Source: JBGSYN01 sp964412385 (lineage in GTDB: Bacteria; Pseudomonadota; Alphaproteobacteria; Geminicoccales; Geminicoccaceae). Taken from it: a DNA stretch of 25,938 nucleotides. The stretch covers positions 1 through 25,938 of the forward strand of contig CAYPOV010000018.1 of the NCBI GenBank assembly GCA_964412385.1, read 5' to 3'. Of this stretch, positions 24,302 through 25,938 are shown piece after piece. A program made the translations under genes and the position numbers. The stretch's first letter is position 1. Each line of letters begins with the position of its first letter. The notes below the pieces were generated by a model. The model did not search any database and was not told the origin of the DNA. It was given only the letters and a program-made list of their open reading frames with translations.

Positions 24302-25174
24302 ATGGAAGAAGCAATGTTGGATTGGCGCGAACTGGATCCGGACGAGCTGGAATATCAATTTAATCCCCAGCGTTCGGTCACGACATTCGGTGATGATCAG
24401 GTCCGGCGCACCGAGATCAGCCAGCAAACACGTGCCAATCGCCGGGCTTTTCTCGATCTCGCCTATGGCGCCGGATATCTGCAACGGATCGATATCTTCC
24501 CGGCCGAACAGGACAATGCGCCGGTCCATCTGTTTTTTCACGGCGGCTATTGGCGAACCCAGGACAAAGAGAATTTTGCCTTTGTAGCAGAACTTCTTGC
24601 CCCCCTCGGTATCTGCACGGGCATCGTCAACTACCCTCTCTGCCCCCGGGTCACCTTGGACAAGGTTGTCTATTCCGCCCGCAAAGCGATCGCCTGGACC
24701 GCCCGGTCGGTGCGCGCTTATGGCGGTGATCCCTATCGGATCACCCTATCGGGCAATTCCGCAGGGGCCCATCTCATCGCCATGGCACTCGCCACCGACT
24801 GGCAAGAAGATTTTGAGTTGCCCGCCGATGTCATCAAAGGAGCGGTCGCCATCAGCGGGATCTATGACCCGGCACCGGCCATGCATATTTCGGTCAATGA
24901 GGAGCTTAACCTGACCGACGAGATCGTCGCCCGCAACGACGCGCTGGCGATTGCACCGCGCCGCGTCTGCCCGATCGATCTTTTTGTCGGCGGTGCCGAG
25001 CCGCCGCATTGGATCGCCCAAACCGAGCGCTACGCCGACCATCTCAATGCACACGGGCTTGCACCAACGGTCACGATCGTCCCTGAAGCGCACCATTTCA
25101 CCATCATGAACGGCTATCTCGATCCAGCAACACCCATGGCGCAACGTGTGATCAAAATCGCGACCGCCGCCTAG
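24302..25174 (+). CDS. Alpha/beta hydrolase, kynurenine formamidase-like
   Basis: A 290-residue esterase/amidase. It has the HGGYW motif (residues about 80-84) that forms the oxyanion hole in arylformamidase-type hydrolases, the nucleophile elbow GNSAGAH, an acidic residue in the FVGGAEPP loop, and the catalytic His in AHHFTIMNGY. The N-terminal LEYQFNPQRSV resembles the YNPR start of this group. ATG 24302 follows GAAGGA at 24290-24295; a second in-frame ATG is at 24314. It may open an amide or ester bond in the compound handled by the TRAP locus. The name is by family, not proven substrate. Confidence 0.86.
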   Translation: MEEAMLDWRELDPDELEYQFNPQRSVTTFGDDQVRRTEISQQTRANRRAFLDLAYGAGYLQRIDIFPAEQDNAPVHLFFHGGYWRTQDKENFAFVAELLAPLGICTGIVNYPLCPRVTLDKVVYSARKAIAWTARSVRAYGGDPYRITLSGNSAGAHLIAMALATDWQEDFELPADVIKGAVAISGIYDPAPAMHISVNEELNLTDEIVARNDALAIAPRRVCPIDLFVGGAEPPHWIAQTERYADHLNAHGLAPTVTIVPEAHHFTIMNGYLDPATPMAQRVIKIATAA

Positions 25175-25190
25175 CAACGCCGCACCTGTG

Positions 25191-25219
25191 AAAAGGCCCG
25201 GCACATGATGTGCCGAGCC
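25191..25219 (-). terminator. Rho-independent terminator of groEL
   Basis: A hairpin with stem GGC-C-CGGCACA, loop TGA and TGTGCCG-A-GCC (25195-25219) has a perfect seven-base inner stem, and one mismatch before three more pairs. On the minus strand it is followed directly by TTTT (25191-25194), as expected for a terminator 36 bases after the groEL stop. On the plus strand there is no U tract, but the stem could also limit readthrough from the hydrolase gene. Confidence 0.75.
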
Positions 25220-25255
25220 AAGACTCTTCGCTGACAGAACGCAGCCTAAGAAGGA

Positions 25256-25938
25256 TTAATAGTCCATATCGTCCATGTCGCTCATATCGGGGGCACCCAC
25301 GGACGAAGCGCCTTTATGTGTCGCTTTTTCGGCGACAATGGCTTCGGTCGTGACCAGGAGACCTGCGACCGAGGATGCATCCTGCAAGGCTGTGCGGACC
25401 ACTTTGGTGGGATCGATGATGCCCGCTTCGATCATGTCGACGAAACGATCTTCCTGGGCGTCATAACCCCAATTGTGGTTTGTGCTTTCGCTCAGCTTGC
25501 CGACAATAATGGCACCATCCTTGCCAGAATTGTCGACAATTTGACGGGCCGGCCTGACTAGAGCCCGGCGCACGATTTGGATGCCGACGTTCTGGTCGTC
25601 GTTTTCGCCCTTGAGTGTTTCGAGGGCGTGGCTCGCATATAGCAGTGCCACGCCACCACCCGGAAGGATGCCTTCCTCAACAGCGGCACGGGTCGCGTGG
25701 GTCGCATCGTCGACACGATCCTTGCGTTCCTTGACCTCGACTTCGGTAGCGCCGCCGACGCGAATGATGGCAACGCCGCCCGAAAGCTTAGCAAGCCGCT
25801 CCTCGAGTTTCTCGCGGTCATAGTCGGATGTGGTGTCTTCGATCTGCTGGCGGATCTGGTTGCAGCGCCCCTCGATTGCCGATTTCTCACCGGCGCCGTC
25901 GACGATCGTGGTGTCGTCTTTGGTGATGACGACGCGCT
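25256..25938 (-). CDS. groEL: Chaperonin GroEL (60 kDa), C-terminal part
   Basis: The 3' part of the group I chaperonin that folds proteins in an ATP-driven barrel with GroES. About 227 C-terminal residues are present; the 5' end lies beyond the window. Clear family sequence: RVVITKDDTTIVDGAG, KLEERLAKLSGGVAIIRVGG, ATHATRAAVEEGILPGGGVAL, GYDAQEDRFVDMIEAGIIDPTKVVR and ALQDASSVAGLLVTTEA. The tail ends DMSDMDDMDY rather than the usual Gly-Gly-Met repeats. A terminator follows the stop. Confidence 0.97.
   Translation of the reverse strand, partial: RVVITKDDTTIVDGAGEKSAIEGRCNQIRQQIEDTTSDYDREKLEERLAKLSGGVAIIRVGGATEVEVKERKDRVDDATHATRAAVEEGILPGGGVALLYASHALETLKGENDDQNVGIQIVRRALVRPARQIVDNSGKDGAIIVGKLSESTNHNWGYDAQEDRFVDMIEAGIIDPTKVVRTALQDASSVAGLLVTTEAIVAEKATHKGASSVGAPDMSDMDDMDY

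Noticed and set aside
1..25938. CRISPR arrays, tRNA, rRNA, riboswitches, complete insertion sequences
   Set aside because: No regular repeat-spacer pattern, cloverleaf or other structure could be supported; the transposase remnants lack ends.

Overview
The window looks like a piece of a moderately GC-rich alphaproteobacterial chromosome. The evidence is the type of malic enzyme and class II fumarase, the DctPQM TRAP transporter, the GtrA/DPM-like glycan genes, tightly overlapping ATGA operons and the GroEL sequence. The exact lineage cannot be read from the sequence. No tRNA, rRNA, CRISPR array or complete insertion sequence was seen.

Bases 1-4768 are a decaying accessory region. They hold a frameshifted hsdM followed by an hsdS that breaks off at the remnant of an IS110/IS1111-type transposase. 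Next come an intact orphan SAM methyltransferase, a frameshifted short-chain dehydrogenase with a Tat-like leader, a scrap of an IS630-type transposase, and an alpha/beta hydrolase that is both frameshifted and truncated. Bases 4761-7801 (minus strand) carry fumC, with one frameshift in a C run, and an NAD-type malic enzyme. The hydrolase remnant overlaps the malic enzyme stop, so the three once formed one transcription unit. A small gene, possibly a ribbon-helix-helix protein, diverges from fumC and has a palindrome in front of its start.

Bases 15738-8132 (minus strand) form one seven-gene run in which neighbours overlap by 4-8 bases or are 3 bases apart. In order they encode a 775-residue fusion of a DPM-type GT2 with a multi-membrane GT-C-like enzyme, a second membrane-anchored GT2-like protein, an FAD oxidoreductase, a GtrA-type lipid-sugar flippase, an NAD-dependent epimerase-like protein (with an in-frame stop), a TIM-barrel sugar isomerase/epimerase and pseudouridine-5'-phosphate glycosidase. 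This reads as a lipid-linked sugar modification pathway with sugar and nucleoside salvage enzymes at the tail.

Bases 15952-19305 (plus strand) are the most unusual part. A lipoprotein joins a periplasmic binding-protein domain to a von Willebrand A domain with an intact MIDAS. It is followed by an XpaC-like membrane protein and by a second, membrane-anchored binding protein with the same signature motifs. No transporter permease or ATPase is next to them, which suggests an envelope sensor or stress complex rather than an importer. An SMP-30 lactonase follows 28 bases later on the same strand.

Bases 20203-25174 are a catabolic locus. It has a DctPQM TRAP transporter and a Gfo/Idh/MocA dehydrogenase on the minus strand, and a divergent kynurenine-formamidase-like hydrolase behind a perfect inverted repeat. 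The window ends with the 3' part of groEL (minus strand) and its rho-independent terminator. All clear gene-breaking lesions lie before base 10,850; everything after that appears intact.
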